Positions 11,686-23,529 of a stretch of 64,000 nucleotides of DNA are shown in pieces; position 1 is the stretch's first letter, and every line of letters starts with the position of its first letter. The DNA comes from Ichthyophis bannanicus (lineage: Eukaryota > Chordata > Amphibia > Gymnophiona > Ichthyophiidae). The stretch is from the NCBI GenBank assembly GCA_033557465.1, contig CM066033.1:1302925022-1302989021 (forward strand), read 5' to 3'. Position numbers and translations under genes: made by a program. The notes below the pieces were generated by a model. It had not been told where the DNA came from, made no database searches, and saw only the letters and a program-made list of their open reading frames with translations.

Positions 11686-12716
11686 ATAAGAACAAAAGAT
11701 ATGCCATACTGGGTCAGACCAAGATCCATCAAGCCCAGTATCCTGTTTCCAGCAGTGGCCAATCTAGGTCACAAGTACCTAGCAGTTTCCCCAAAAGACA
11801 CAGGTTCCATAATACTTGTACTGGGGCAAGCAGTGGATTTCCTGGGTCCCCTTTAATAATGGTTTATGGCTCTATCTTCTAGGAACTTGTCTAAACCTTT
11901 TTTAGACACAGCTACACTAACAGCTTTTACTATATCCTCCGGTAACGAATTCCAGAGTTTGATTACGCGTTGAATGAAAAAATATTTTCTCTTATTAGTC
12001 TTATATGGGTTACCCTGTAGCTTCATTCCATGTCCCCTAGTCTTTCTACATTTTGATGGCGTAAACAATCTATGTTTACCCGTTCCACTCTATTCATTAA
12101 TTTATAGACCTCTCTCATGTCTCCCCTCTGCCGTCTCTTTTCCAGGTTGAAGAGTCCTAACCTTTTAAGTCTCTCTTCATAGGGGTATCTTTCCATCCCC
12201 TTTACCATTGTGGTGACTCTTCTCTGTACCTTTTCTAATTCCACTATATTCTTTTTAAGATACAGTGACCATAATTACACATAATATTCAAGGTGCGGAC
12301 ACACAATGGAATGATATATCCTTTGTTTTATTCTCCATTCCTTTCCTTATGATACCTAGCATTTTATTTGCTCTCTTGGCCGCCACTGCACACTAGGCAG
12401 AGGGTTTCAACGTGTTATCCACAATGATGCCTAAATCTTTTTCCTGGGTGGTGGTTCCTAATGTGGAACCATGCATCGTTGTTGTTGCATGGGTTGTTCT
12501 TTTCTAGGTTTATAACTTTGCACTTCTCCATGTTAAATTTCATCTGCTATTTGAAAGTCCAGTCTTCCAATTTATTAAGGTCCTCTTGCAATTTTTCACA
12601 ATCCTCTTGGGTTTTAACAACTCTGAATAATTTTGTGTCATCTGCAAATTTGATTACGTCACTCGTTATTCCCATTTTCAGGTCATTTACGAATATGTTA
12701 AAAAGCAGCGGGGATG
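11686..12716 (-). mobile_element. CR1 LINE 3' half, reverse strand
   Basis: The 3' end is at 11686 (cataagaacaaaag). RT C-terminal and thumb segments are readable on the reverse strand at 12244-11853 with frameshifts. The palm region continues to about 12713 ('gttaaaaagcagcgggg'), where it is truncated. It lies tail to tail with the + strand CR1 at 11155-11541. Confidence 0.85.
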
Positions 12717-14199
12717 TGCCTTGGTCTTGAAAAGATTGGGGAACACTGATCTAGGTAACAAAAAATGAACAATTTGTCAAAACAATTAAATGAATATTCC
12801 CCCCGGGAGCATGAAAAAGAAGTTGGCGACCGGTTGTAAATTCTCCACATCTGAAATGACCCTTTAATGAAGAACATGGTGGAAGATTTTTTTATCATTT
12901 GAAAAGTTTCCTAAAGAGCAGAAAACATTGAATCTCTGATATTTCTGCTACTCATAAATCCCATCAGAAGCTGTTCTGAAAAATAGAAAGAAGCTGTAAA
13001 ATATGCTGACGTTGAAGAATCATGTACGTTACTCTTGTAGCCAGCAGGTTAGAGCAATAGTGACCTCTTAACATTTAAGAGTCAAGGGGACAACTTTGAT
13101 GCTGGCTTTGAGGCCTGCAGGGAAACAGCATGGAGCTCGAAGTGCACATGTGAAAGCACATGCAGAGGTTTCAAAACAAAATTTCCAATTATTCTTTACT
13201 TCCTCTGACCATGGCTTTCATTGGGGGAGGGGGATGGTGTCCAAGGCAATTGTTCTGAGCCTCTGTGCCAGAGTGCCCAACACTTGACCACAACGGAAGG
13301 GGGCTTAACCTGTTTGTGCTCTGAGCCATCATAGCGCATCTAACAGCAGTCCTTCCCCTACTGACTGTAAGCTCTAAGAAGCAGGGATCATCTTTTACAT
13401 GTCTCTGTACAGCGCTGACCTAACCCTACCCCCATTTCTCTGTGAGTAAAGTTCTGTGTGGTGATCGCTATGCAAGCACTTTTTATCCACCCGGAGGGAG
13501 AAATAATTTGTAAACAAATGTTTCATGTATCTAAGGGTTAATTTTGTAAAGCATTTTGCAGGTGAGGTAAGTATGTTGCGCATACGCAGGAAATGGCTAT
13601 TATAAATCTGTGTTGCCAAATCCATGTATAGGTCTTCTCTGATGGTGTAATTTGGGTGGAGCTTCAAAGTGTGCATGTGAGTACCTGCACCCGCCTACAC
13701 CTTTGGAGCAGGTGTGAATTGGTGCGCTAGTTGGAAGAGTTCTGAAAGCCAAAGATGCCCATCTTTCCTTTTGTAGAAAAATCAGTCAGTTGATTTAATT
13801 TTACTTAACTTATTACAATATATATTATCTTCTCACAGACACAGGACTGGCCCGTCCATTCTGCGGGAATGTTGTTTGCACAGGGCCCTGCACTTCAGGG
13901 GGCCCCATACCAACATGCTGCACATGGTGTTCAGCTCCCGAGTCCGATTGTTTGCAGGGCTGGCTTCAAAGGGAGCCGGGGAGGGCTGAGACCCCAGCTC
14001 ACTAATGCACAGCTGCAAGACTGAAGAGCGAGGTTTTCCTTCACTGAGTCCAGTGGCTGTGTTCTTGTGGAGCCCGCTGCCATGCCGGAGGTTAAAGGTC
14101 ATTTCCTGTTTCCCGGCACTCAGCATGCCAGCAGGCTCCATGAGAACACAGTCTCCAGACTCGGTGAAGGAAAACCCTGCCCTTCATTCCAGTGGCTGT
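12717..14199. other. Intronic or upstream sequence without gene
   Basis: The 12719-12760 segment 'cttgaaaagattggggaacactg' resembles the end of hAT DNA transposons. 13320-13425 contains a 'gtaagctctaagaagcagggatc' tail repeat that recurs at 35490 and, reversed, at 63700. 13850-14160 contains 'gggccctgcacttcagggggcccc', typical of degraded DNA-transposon ends. No conserved coding signal was found. Confidence 0.5.
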
Positions 14200-14792
14200 G
14201 CAGAGGATAGGACTGGAAATGGCTGATGGGGAGAGCTGGGACCGGAAATGGCTCATGGGGAGGCTAGGACTCTAAATAGCTGATGCTGGGACTAGAAGGG
14301 CTGATGGGAGCTAGGATAGACCTGGAAATGGCTGATGGGGGGGCTGAGACTGGAAATGGCTGATGGGGAGCTGAGGACTGGAAATGACCTGATTGGGGAG
14401 GGGGGCCTTGGACTGGAAATGGGTTAATGGGGGCTAGGATAGGACTGGAAAAGGCTGATGGGTGGGCTACAACTGGAAATGGCTGATGGGGGGGGGCTGG
14501 AACTGGAAATGGCTGATGGGGACACGAGGACTGGAAATGACCTGATTGGGGAGGGGGGCCTTGGACTGGAAATGGGTTAATGGGGGGGGCTAGGATAGGA
14601 CTGGAAATGGGCTGATGGGGGGGGGGCTTGGACTGGAAATGGGCTGATGGGGGCTAGGATAGGACTGGAAATGGGCTGATGCGGGAGAATGGGACTAGAA
14701 GGGAGAGAATGCTGGGTGGGGCTGGAACTAGAAGGTAGCTGATTTTGGGGGAGGACTGGAAGGGGCTGGGGCTGGGGCTGGGGCTGGGGGAG
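14200..14792. repeat. G-rich minisatellite
   Basis: An imperfect unit of about 27-40 bp built on 'ggactggaaatggctgatgggg' is repeated some fifteen to twenty times, with variants that insert 'ctaggata' or lengthen the G run. It ends in a (GGGCTG)n tract at 14760-14792. Runs of 4 to 9 G on the + strand give strong G-quadruplex potential. Confidence 0.9.
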
Positions 14793-15582
14793 TGAAGATG
14801 GAGAGGGGAAAAGATTTGTGTGGGAGGGAAGAAAAATCTATGATTGGCCGGGTATTGGGAGAGTAAGTGGGGATTGAGGATGGAAGGGTGAAATTTGAGT
14901 GGATGAAAAAGGAATAAAGAGAGAAATAGAGGAAAGAGCAAAAGGTGAAATATCAGAATGTTAAAACAGATGTAGAGAGAGAATGGAAAAAAGCTAGAAG
15001 AGAGAAGAAAGGATAAATGGACAACAGACAATAGAGAGTTAGCAGAAGACACAAAGAAACCAGAAGAAAATGACTGGAGCAATTGCAACTGAAAAATAAA
15101 AGGTCCAAACAACAAAAGGTAGAAAAATACTTTTTTATTTTGAATTTATTAGCTGTAATATGTCAGCTGTGGGAAATGTGCATTGCTAACTTCTTTGCGT
15201 TTTGTTTAGTACAAGAAAGAAATAATTTATAATTGTATTTCTCCATTGTTGTACATTCCAAATTTGACTTTTGAGGTTCCCAGTTTAATTATTGTCTTCA
15301 TATTTCTAAATTGTGATCCCTTGTTCTTTGGTGACGGTCTATGTTCTGCATGTGTAACCGAGCTGAGGTATTCTGTTCATGTAGTTTCTATGTGACAATA
15401 CCACTTGCTCTCTTTCCCCCAGTGAGATGTATTGGTATTCTCTGAGATGTATTGGTTTATTATTTGCAGTGTTGCCTTTTGATAGGTAGGGTTTGGTGCT
15501 TTGTGGGTCCTGGTAGTGCTGTTATGATACAGCGGGTTTGCTATGGGTTCTAAATGGTTCTACTTCCTAATGTACCTAGCAG
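14793..15582. other. Purine-rich stretch, then unremarkable intron
   Basis: 14800-15115 is strongly GA-rich, so the reverse strand stays open as a low-complexity serine/leucine/phenylalanine frame that I do not consider a gene. Nothing is recognised from 15120 to 15582. Confidence 0.55.
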
Positions 15583-15697
15583 TTTGGGGAAACTGCTAGG
15601 TATGTATGACCTAGATTGGCCACTGTTGGAAACAGGATACTGGGCTTGATGGACCTTGGTCTGACCCAGTATGGCATATCTTATGTTCTTATGTGCC
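15583..15697 (+). mobile_element. CR1 LINE 3' end, short
   Basis: Only the last ~115 bp of the CR1 3' UTR are present, ending 'ggcatatcttatgttcttatg'. It begins with a small inverted repeat (cctagcagtttgggg / aaactgctagg). Confidence 0.85.
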
Positions 15698-16256
15698 TGG
15701 CAGTTGACACTGGAGTATAGTTATGTAGAAATCTGGTAGTCTTTCTTTATCCTCACTACCCATCCAACTGGTATTCAGATACTCATTAAAAGGCATATTT
15801 ACTAAAGGTTAATGCATATTCACAAATATTAATGTATGTTAAGTGCAGAAACATCCATTTATTTCTATTGGTGCAGTGACACAACGCATATTCATATTTA
15901 GTAAGCATGCCCCTAAGACATCGCCAGGAGAAAAAAAGAGGCATGTGAAGGGCTCCTTTGAAAGCCACCTAAAATTTTAGATGGGCAACATATACATTTT
16001 AAAATAAAATAAATTAAATTTGTGCAAAAGAGGCCCCGCAATGAGTCTCCGCACATGGCCCTGCATCACCCTTGAGCCGCCTGTGCATGGACCTTAAAGT
16101 GTCCTAAAACGCCTACCGAGCTACTTTTGTGTAAACAATCTTTAGTTTATATTGTATGCTTCAACACTGGTCCGGCTAAACAACTTTGTGTTTTAAGTGT
16201 TGCTTTTAGGATCCCATGTGAAATAACAAATTCATCCTTAAATGAGCAAAATAGAG
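15698..16256. other. Intronic sequence without gene
   Basis: It is AT-rich, with no recognisable coding signal and no clear repeat. Confidence 0.5.
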
Positions 16257-16330
16257 GGAGGAGTAGCCTAGTGGTTGGGGCAAGGTACTTCAGGCCGTAA
16301 GGTCGGGGGTTCAAATCCCACTAGAGGACA

Positions 16331-18183
16331 TAAGAACATAACATAAGAACATAAGATATGCCATACTGGGTCAGACCAAGGTCCATCAAGCCCAGTATTC
16401 TGTTTCCAACAGTGGCCAATCTAGGTCATACGTACCTAGCAGTTTCCCCAAGGGACACAGGTTCCACAATGCTTGTATTGGTTCAAGCATTGATATCCTG
16501 GGTCCCTTCTTAATAATGGTTTATGGACCTTTCCTCCAGGAACTTGTCCAAACCTTTTTTAAACCCAGCTACACTAACAGCCTTTACTACATCCTCCGGT
16601 AACAAATTCCAGAGTTTGATTACACGTTGAGTGAAAAAATATTTTCCTTTATTAGTCTTAAATAGTTTACCCTGTAGCTTCATTGCATGTCCCCTAGTCT
16701 TTCTATATTCTGATAAGGTAAACAATCGATCTACGTTTACACGTTCCACTCCGTTCATTAATTTATAGACTTCTATCATATCTCCCCTCAGCCGTCTCTT
16801 TTCCAGGTTAAAGAGCCCCAACCTTTTTAGCCTTTCTTCATAGGAGTATCCTTCCATCCCCTTTACCATTTTGGTGGCTCTTCTCTGAACCTTTTCTAAA
16901 ATCGCTATATCCTTTTTAAGATACGGCGACCAGAATTGCACACAATATTCAAGGTGCGGTCTCTCCATGGAACGATATAGAGGCATTATAATATCTTTTG
17001 TTTTATTTTCCATTCCTTTCCTTATCATACCTAGCATTCTATTTGCTCTCTTGGCCGCCGCTGCACACTGGGCCGAGGGTTTTAACATGGTATCCACAAT
17101 GACGCCTAAATCTTTTTCCTGGGTGGTGGTTCCTAATGTGGAACCTTGCATCGTGTAACCATAGTTTGGGTTGTTCTTCCCTAGGTGCATAACCTTGCAC
17201 TTCTCCACATTAAATTTCATCTGCCATTTTGATGCCCAGTCTTCCAATTTATCAAGATCCTCTTGCAATTTTCCACAATCCTCCTGGGTTTTAACAACTT
17301 TAAATAGTTTTGTGTCATCTGCAAATTTGATAACCTCACTCGTTATTCCACTTTCCAGGTCATTTATGAATATGTCAAAAAGCAGCGGACCCAGCACAGA
17401 TCCCTGGGGTACACCACTATTCACCTTTCTCCATTGGGAAAATTGGCCATTTAGCCCTACCTTCTGCTTTCTATCTTTTAACCAGTTCCTGATCCACAAT
17501 AGTACACTGCCTCCTATCCCATGACTCTTTAGTTTTGCCAAAAGTCTCTCATGAGGGACCTTGTCAAAGGCTTTCTGAAAGTCCAGATACACAATATCAA
17601 CCGACTCACCTTTGTCCACCTGTTTATTCACTCCTTCAAAAAAACATAACAGATTAGTAAGACAAGATCTTCCTTGTCTAAAGCCATGTTGGCTGTCTCC
17701 CATTAGGTCGTGACTATCTACATGCTGAGTAATTTTATTCTTTATGATGGTTTCTACCATTTTTTCCCGGTACTGATGTCAGGCTCACCGGTTTGTAGTT
17801 TCCCGGATCACCCCTCGAACCCTTTTTAAAAATTGGTGTTACATTGGCGATCCTCCAATCCTCAGGTATTAGAGATGATTTTAATGATAGTTCACAGATT
17901 ACTGATAGCAGGTCTGCAATCTCAAATTTCAGTTCTTTCAACACCCTTGGATGTATACCATCCGGCCCAGGTGATTTGCTACTCTTCAGTTTATCTAATA
18001 GTTGTAAGACATCTTCCCGATGTATCGATATTTCCTTCAATTCTTCCACCTTTAAATACCACTTCAGTCATGGGTAACATCCCTACATCTTCCTCAGTAA
18101 AGACCGAAGCAAAGAATTCATTCAGTCTCTCCGCTATCGCCTTGTCGCCTCTTAGTGCTCCTTTAACCCCTTTATCATCTAAT
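16331..18183 (-). mobile_element. CR1 LINE, 5' truncated, inserted in a SINE
   Basis: The 3' tail at 16331-16355 is (CATAAGAA)n-like, the complement of TTATG repeats. The element is 5' truncated at the segment encoding GALRGDKAIAERLNEFFASVFTEED. 'ggac' flanks both sides (16326-16329 and 18184-18187), consistent with a very short target duplication. The RT region is one of the best preserved here. Confidence 0.9.
16510..18049 (-). pseudogene. CR1 ORF2 reverse transcriptase domain (C-terminal part)
   Basis: Frame 17760-16510 (416 codons) is open and holds most of the RT domain: [36 protein letters not shown], the catalytic [13 protein letters not shown], the [14 protein letters not shown] thumb segment and the C-terminal [10 protein letters not shown]. 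The N-terminal fingers (SSKSPGPDGIHPRVLKELK, INR-like PIFKKG) are in another frame at 18049-17735, so a frameshift lies near 17750. The endonuclease domain and ORF1 are absent through 5' truncation. The enzyme would make cDNA by target-primed reverse transcription. This copy is fossil but young-looking. Confidence 0.85.
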
Positions 18184-18402
18184 GGACCAGCAACCTTGGG
18201 CCAGAAGGACTGGGGTTTCTAGTCCCACAGATGCTCCTTGTGGTCTTGGGCAAGCCACTTAACCCTCCATTGCCCATGTTCCCTGTAAGTATTAGTGTAT
18301 GTGTCTCATATCCCTGCGTGTTAAATGTATTCCCCAATTGTGTTGTGACCGCTTTGATTGAAGGATAAGGCGGTATACAAAACTGTCTAAATAAATAAAA
18401 TG

Positions 18403-19382
18403 TTCTTAACGCAAAATTCTGATTTTCATCACAGCCTTTGACATGTCACTTTTTGGTTACTGCATCAGGGAGCAACATATCTCTTATCTAATCCTTCTGT
18501 ATAAGAATAAGAGATGGCCACCGCTGTTTTGGCTGTTTGGGGGAGGGGGGGTTGTCTTGACTGTCGGTGACCTTAATAAAGATATTTGAAATTTAAAAAA
18601 AATATAGATATAGATATATATTCAAACAAAAGAAAATTAAATCAACTGACTTGGACTTATATTAAATTAGTGATATTGTGAGTTGGTGTTCTGTAGCTTT
18701 CATAGAATAAGTGTAAAATTGTGCACTTTCTGGAAGTTTTTATAAGTGCCCTGTTATGAAATTATCCTGGCAGAGTTTACTTTTTACAAGATATTTCCCC
18801 CGGCCTACAGCGTTAGAGGTAAATAGCTGAAATCTTTGACTACAGGCGGCCTTTTGGTGCATGTGCTGGATGAACAAGACGCTTGTAATGTGAATGTACG
18901 CAAATGGAGCCTTTAGTGGGCACCTTAGCTTGAGGGATTTGCTCATGATTTACCAGAGTATTCACTTAGTTAAGACAGACAGTGAAGCTTATCCATGTTT
19001 TTTCCAGATATGTATTTTCGAAAATGTGTTGGGGGGGGGGGGGGGAGAAAAGGGAGAATTTGTAAGTGAGCAGGGAGAGCTAACATTTTGGGGGAGCGTG
19101 ATGGTGAGGATATAGTAAATGCTGAATATCGGATGATGATTATGAAACAATGCAGGCAAAAGCAGCCTTGCCCTTGGACTGACAGTGAAGGGGGTATAAG
19201 AACATTATCTTCTTGTTCAATAAACTGATTTTAGTGGTGATATCCCACCTATCTCGGAGTAAATTTCTAGCAAAGAATCTAATCAAGTGTAATCAATAAA
19301 TAAATACAATTGCTTCTTGTGGAGATGTTGCTTTTAATAAGCATTGTGTTAAGAGCTGTCTTGTCTTCTTTCTGTCTTTTAG
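18403..19382. other. Intron of RTN4IP1 without further gene
   Basis: An A-rich 'aataaagatatttgaaattt' tail at 18576-18600 resembles a LINE 3' end. A G run of about 20 lies at 19028-19046. The 3' end carries the pyrimidine-rich tract preceding the exon. Confidence 0.5.
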
Positions 19383-19431
19383 AGTTTTAATTCTTGGAGC
19401 AGCAGGCGGAGTTGGTACTGTAGCCGTCCAG
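19383..19431 (+). CDS. RTN4IP1: RTN4IP1 internal exon (GxxGxxG nucleotide-binding loop)
   Basis: Reticulon-4-interacting protein 1 is a mitochondrial member of the quinone oxidoreductase branch of medium-chain dehydrogenases, implicated in coenzyme Q metabolism and optic atrophy. This 49-bp exon follows a pyrimidine-rich acceptor (ttctttctgtcttttag) and ends at a consensus donor (CCAG/gtacgt). Its first base completes a split codon. The next 16 codons read VLILGAAGGVGTVAVQ, the first beta strand and glycine-rich turn of the NAD(P)-binding Rossmann fold. The exon ends in phase 0 and joins in frame to 33030. The match to the vertebrate protein is close. The preceding exon was not found in the window. 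Confidence 0.92.
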
Positions 19432-19544
19432 GTACGTGTTAACATAATGATGCAGTGAGATAAATTTGTAAATTGTAAATAGTTACTATGTTCAATCACA
19501 GTTGTGTAAATAATTCCAAGTTCAACTAAGTCCTACTGTTTGTT

Positions 19545-19660
19545 GTAATGTTACATTATTCATTACGTTCATTGTATGGTTCCTTGTTACTCTTGTTCAA
19601 TGTAAACCGCCCCTCATCTCTGGAAGGGGCGGTATATAAAAGCTTACAAATAAATAAATG
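19545..19660 (+). repeat. SINE-type tail
   Basis: 'ttgttcaatgtaaaccgcccc...ggggcggtatataaaag' is followed by AAAT repeats. This is the 3' domain shared by several SINEs here, without the tRNA head. Confidence 0.6.
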
Positions 19661-19687
19661 TCTTGTATGTATATGGCCCCTGTGCAG

Positions 19688-19905
19688 TGGTAGAGTAGCC
19701 CAGTGGCCAGAGCAGTGGGCCAACAGGAAGCCCAGGGCTCAAATTCCATCGCTGCGCCTTGTGATCTTGATCTAGTTGTTTAACCCTCCATTGCCTCAGG
19801 TACAATTTAAATTGTGAGCCCTATGGAGACAAGGAGATACCTACTGTACCTGAATGTAACTTGTCGTGAGCTGGTACTGAAAAGGCATGAAGTAAATCCA
19901 TAAAC
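19688..19905 (+). mobile_element. tRNA-derived SINE, second family
   Basis: It has a head-like 'gtagcccagtggccagagcagtggg' and a B-box-like 'gggctcaaattccatcgc', then 'gtttaaccctccattgcctcagg' and a body reading 'gtgagccctatggagacaaggag'. It differs in head and tail from the 16.3/30.0/50.3 kb family. Confidence 0.7.
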
Positions 19906-20058
19906 ACTCCATCAAAGGATGCAAAGCAATAAAAACATTATAGCACAGCAGTCGCTGTACATGACCATAGTCAACTGTCGCTCGTATTTGAGAACGGAGA
20001 GAAAAAGTCCATTGTCACACATAGGATTTGGGAAGTATGTCAAGGCAAATTTTTGTCC

Positions 20059-20140
20059 ATCTTCCCTCAGGGTGGCTTTTTGACAGTGAAATACCAAGTC
20101 TTCCCTCAGGGTGGCTTTGACAGTGAAGTACTAAGTCTCC
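20059..20140. repeat. Short tandem duplication
   Basis: 'cttccctcagggtggcttt..gacagtgaa' occurs twice about 41 bp apart (20060 and 20101). Confidence 0.7.
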
Positions 20141-20295
20141 CCAAATTCATTAAATCCAGCCCAGCAGCATATATGCAGTCCTTTTACAGTAGAGCTTTGG
20201 ATGGCCATCCTTTCTGCTGCTCTTTCCAAATTCATTGTAATAAACTATTTTAGACAGCTGATTCTTACTTACACATATAGCAGGGCCAGCCCGGG

Positions 20296-20440
20296 TCATT
20301 TTATTTATTTATTTGGCTTGATTTTTATACCACCTTTCACAAAGGTCAAAGCGGTTTACATTGAACAGGTTAAACGAAGTTTACAAAGAACTTTAACTAT
20401 TTACAGGAAGAGTAAAAACAACAGTAACTTTCAAAGCTAC
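20296..20440 (-). repeat. SINE-type tail, reverse strand
   Basis: (TTTA)n is followed by 'ataccacctttcac' and 'aaagcggtttacattgaac', the complement of the shared SINE 3' domain. A related tail ('ataccgcccatgcttaggcg...ggcggtgtaca') lies at 21056-21092. Confidence 0.6.
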
Positions 20441-21462
20441 CACCAGTCAGAGAATATAGGTATTGGAGATTTTATCAAACCATTTAATTCCCTTTATGCT
20501 CCTTAAGTGTTGATACAGGAAATTAACTTTTTTAATATGACCACGATAAAGGGAACGGATTTGTAACAGACTTAGAAGAGACCGGCGTTACCATTTTGTA
20601 GACATGTGAAGGTACATTTTAGAAAGGATGTGGAGACTGGAACGCAGACATCATGGTGGCAGTATTTACAATCCTGCTGATTATTTTAGAAAGAGCTCTA
20701 AAATACGCATAAGGAGGTGCAGGCTGCCAATTCATGAGTCAGAGGAGCCATGTGGGAAAAATCAGCGGTGACATGGCATCTTTCACATGTGAGGACCGAC
20801 ACTTGCATGTGTAGGTTGGTATTTCGGAACTTCCATGTGTTAGGGCCAGCACTTACATGTAGGATGCACATTTTGCAAACCTACACGTGTAGAGGTCGCC
20901 ATTTTTATCTAGATGAAATTTGGAGTGAGATACAAACTAGGGGAGCATAATGGCCGAAATGCACACTTTTGAATAACCTACACATGCCAGGCAACAGGTG
21001 TAAATCCCGACATACACAATTTTGGCCTTACATGTCTTTATCTTTGCAAGCTTGATATACCGCCCATGCTTAGGCGTCAGGGCGGTGTACAGTAAAACAT
21101 AGGCTGCCAGGAAAGAAAAGGAAGAAAAGAACTCCATTAATTGATAGGAAAGGAAAGCCATAGGGGAAAGAAAGAAAAATAGAACAGAAAAATATGAAAG
21201 ACATGAAACAGAACAAGCCTGATGGGCGGGGAGGAAGGGGAAAAGGGAGGAGAGCGTGCTGCTCTAGGTGGAGGATGTAGTCTGAATGTCAAAGGCCTGG
21301 CAGAAAAGGTGAGTCTTAAGAGGGGCTTTAAACCTGGGGTAGGAAGGTTCTGTACGAAGGGAGTGCGGGAGCGAGTTCCAGAGGGCAGGACTGAGGAAGA
21401 AGAAGGCTGAGTGGCAAGTGAGCTCGAGGTGGGCCTGGGATGGGGATGGAAGAAAAAGGCGG
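20441..21462. other. Intron of RTN4IP1, no gene
   Basis: Apart from the tail at 21056-21092, 20760-20900 contains loosely repeated 'acatgtgagg/cacttgcatgtgtagg' motifs. 21300-21400 carries a 'gagcgagttccagagggcagg' segment typical of degraded repeats. No coding signal. Confidence 0.45.
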
Positions 21463-21600
21463 TTCCTTATCGGTCCTACAGTTCAGTCCTCCACCACTGG
21501 GTAGTGCACCTCCTCCTGCAACATGGAGACTGGACAAGTCAAACTTGTGACATCACCGGGTATATCCTGCTGGTCTTCTCCCATGATCCCCCAGTGTGTC
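21463..21600. repeat. Left terminal repeat of element F
   Basis: It is the inverted counterpart of 27085-27205: the stretch from 'cagttcagtcctccaccac' through 'gacttgtccagtctcc' (as complement) to 'gatcccccagtg' is shared. Confidence 0.85.
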
Positions 21601-22309
21601 CAGTCTCCATGCAGCATGAGGACGTAGTGAGCCTAGGTGCTGGGCTCACTTGAGAAGCAGTTTAGGAGCAGTTAGTCAGGATTTGATTTACCTTGCATTT
21701 CTTTTGCCCTTCTTTAGGTGTAATCCTGTAAATTGTATTCATTTTCATTTAATTTCATTTACTTTTACTTTATTTATTTTCACCTAGTCTGCCTTAGTGT
21801 AAAGGGGGGTTCTGTCCCTTTTCAAAGTTCACGCTGCCAGCTAGCCTCTCTGCTTGGGATTCTTCGGTCTCTGTGCCCGGTGATGATCTCTCCCCCAGGA
21901 CTGTACGGGGGAGAGCTCTGTGGAACACCTGCATTTTGGCAGTGTCCATGCGGCAGATTCCCATCGCGGCGGGAGCCTCAGGCCGTTCGAGGTTCTTTAG
22001 CCGGTGGGCCGGGGCTCGCAGCGTCTGCTACTTCTGGTGGCGCGAGGCAGCAGCGTGTCTGGACAGCTCTTCACCCCGCAGCTACAGCGGGGTAACTGCT
22101 GCATCCCGACGCCACAAGGGAGTCTCTCGAGTCCGCATGGAGGGGCTCTGAGCTCTTGCCACCTCTGTGGTGTCTGGCGCCAAACAGGCCTGCTTCGGAT
22201 TGGCGCTATTTTCTCGGCAGGGCTGAGGCCTCGTGGCGGAGAGCGGAGCAGCCCCGCGTTTGAGCAGACGACGCTGTTCCACGCGGCTACACCCAGATAA
22301 GGACTTCCT

Positions 22310-22380
22310 TTTGCTGTTACTTTTAATTTTAATTCTAATTTTAATTTCCTTTTAATTTTAATTTCCTTTTAATTTCATGA
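22310..22380. repeat. TTTTAATT-type tandem repeat
   Basis: About eight imperfect copies of ttttaattt or ttttaattcc in the 5' region of element F. Confidence 0.8.
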
Positions 22381-22589
22381 TAGTTTATAGTTCTTTGAAT
22401 GCAATGTGATTGGTTTGGGTTTTACTTCTTGGGGGGTGCCTTTACCTTTGTCTGCATTCTGGCAGTTAGCGACGTCTGTCAGCAGCAGGTTTCCGTGCTA
22501 GGATTTGGCCATTCAGGGTCATCGGCGGCACAACCACCTACAAATTGAGCCCTTTCTGAAATTGTCATTTACATAAAGATGCTATTTCC

Positions 22590-23110
22590 ATGTTTATACG
22601 CTTGGAAATTGTGCAGACAGCCTCTAAATGTCCTTATGCCATCTGCAAATTTGATCGCCATGCTTGCTGATCTCTTTTCCAGATCATTTCAGTGCAGTAG
22701 ATGTTACCAGATGCCAGTTCCAGTGCAGATCCCGAGACATTCCACTATTTACGGGTCTCCTGTGAGAAAACTGGCCATTTAGTCCTATTGTGTTCCTGTT
22801 TTTGATCCATTTCCCATTCTATAATAGCACATCATCTCCTTCCTCAGGAGAAGTTCATAAGGGGCGTTGTCAAGTACCTTCTAAAACATCCAGATACATA
22901 TCATTTGGCTTAATCACATGTTTATTAACCCTTTGAAAAGACAGCTTGGTGCTGCTTTTCAGAACAAGTTCTATCATTTAACTGGCACTGAACTCAGATT
23001 CATTGGTCTGCAGTTTCCAAGATCGCCTTTGAAGCTCTTTAAAAAAAAAAAAAAAAACAATTAGTGTTACATTAGTAACTCTTCAATCTTTAGAGATCAT
23101 TAATACTAAT
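22590..23110 (-). pseudogene. Old CR1-group LINE RT fragment
   Basis: The DNA follows the reverse complement of the CR1 palm region seen at 17290-17870 ('catctgcaaatttgatcgcc', 'ggccatttagtcctat', 'ggcgttgtcaagtaccttctaaaacatcc', 'attggtctgcagtttccaaga'). It is diverged and interrupted by an A run at 23041-23057. Confidence 0.65.
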
Positions 23111-23529
23111 GTTATGATTGAGCCTGGCTGATATTATGAATGATCACTATTAGACAAAAATTAGCTAGGTTAAGACACTTTGATTTGGTTTTCTGCACTA
23201 TGTTATCAGAGCGCAGCTTGCCCATTTGGCGGGAACACTGCCCATCTGGGCCATCTGGGGAAAGGCCCCTGCTGGGGATCGTGAGAAGTGTTGCTGGATG
23301 GCACAGTCCGGGGCTTAGTGTTCCAGGGTCCTGGAAGGGTTGATAGTGGCAGTCAGGCCTCCCTGTCTTTGCTATGACGGTCACCTAGGTTCAAGCGTCC
23401 TGTGTTTTGGGTGACAGGAGTGGGACACCTGGACATGTGGTGCTGGATGTTGGATAGGCTCATACTTCTTAGGTGCACTCTCCTTGAGTGCGTCTGCATG
23501 TCCGTGTTCCGTCTGTGATCTCATGCTCA

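Larger units (their letters stand above)
16257..18402 (+). mobile_element. tRNA-derived SINE split by a CR1 insertion
   Basis: The head (16257-16330) has 'tagcctagtggttggggc' (A box) and 'ggtcgggggttcaaatccc' (B box). The body resumes at 18188 with 'cagcaaccttgggcc' and runs to the 'gcggtatacaaaactg' tail and AAAT repeats near 18400. The uninterrupted copies at 30006 and 50347 show that the two pieces belong together. The CR1 at 16331-18183 sits between them. Confidence 0.9.

Noticed and set aside
13395..13676. 93-codon reverse-strand open frame
   Set aside because: It overlaps the widespread 3'-tail repeat at 13360-13425 and has no homologue I recognise.
14654..15115. Reverse-strand open frame rich in S, L, F and P
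   Set aside because: It is produced by the GA-rich, low-complexity + strand next to the minisatellite.
16257..16325. Possible tRNA gene (A and B boxes); also at 30006 and 50347
   Set aside because: The same head is followed by an identical SINE body and tail in several copies, and the full cloverleaf is not kept.
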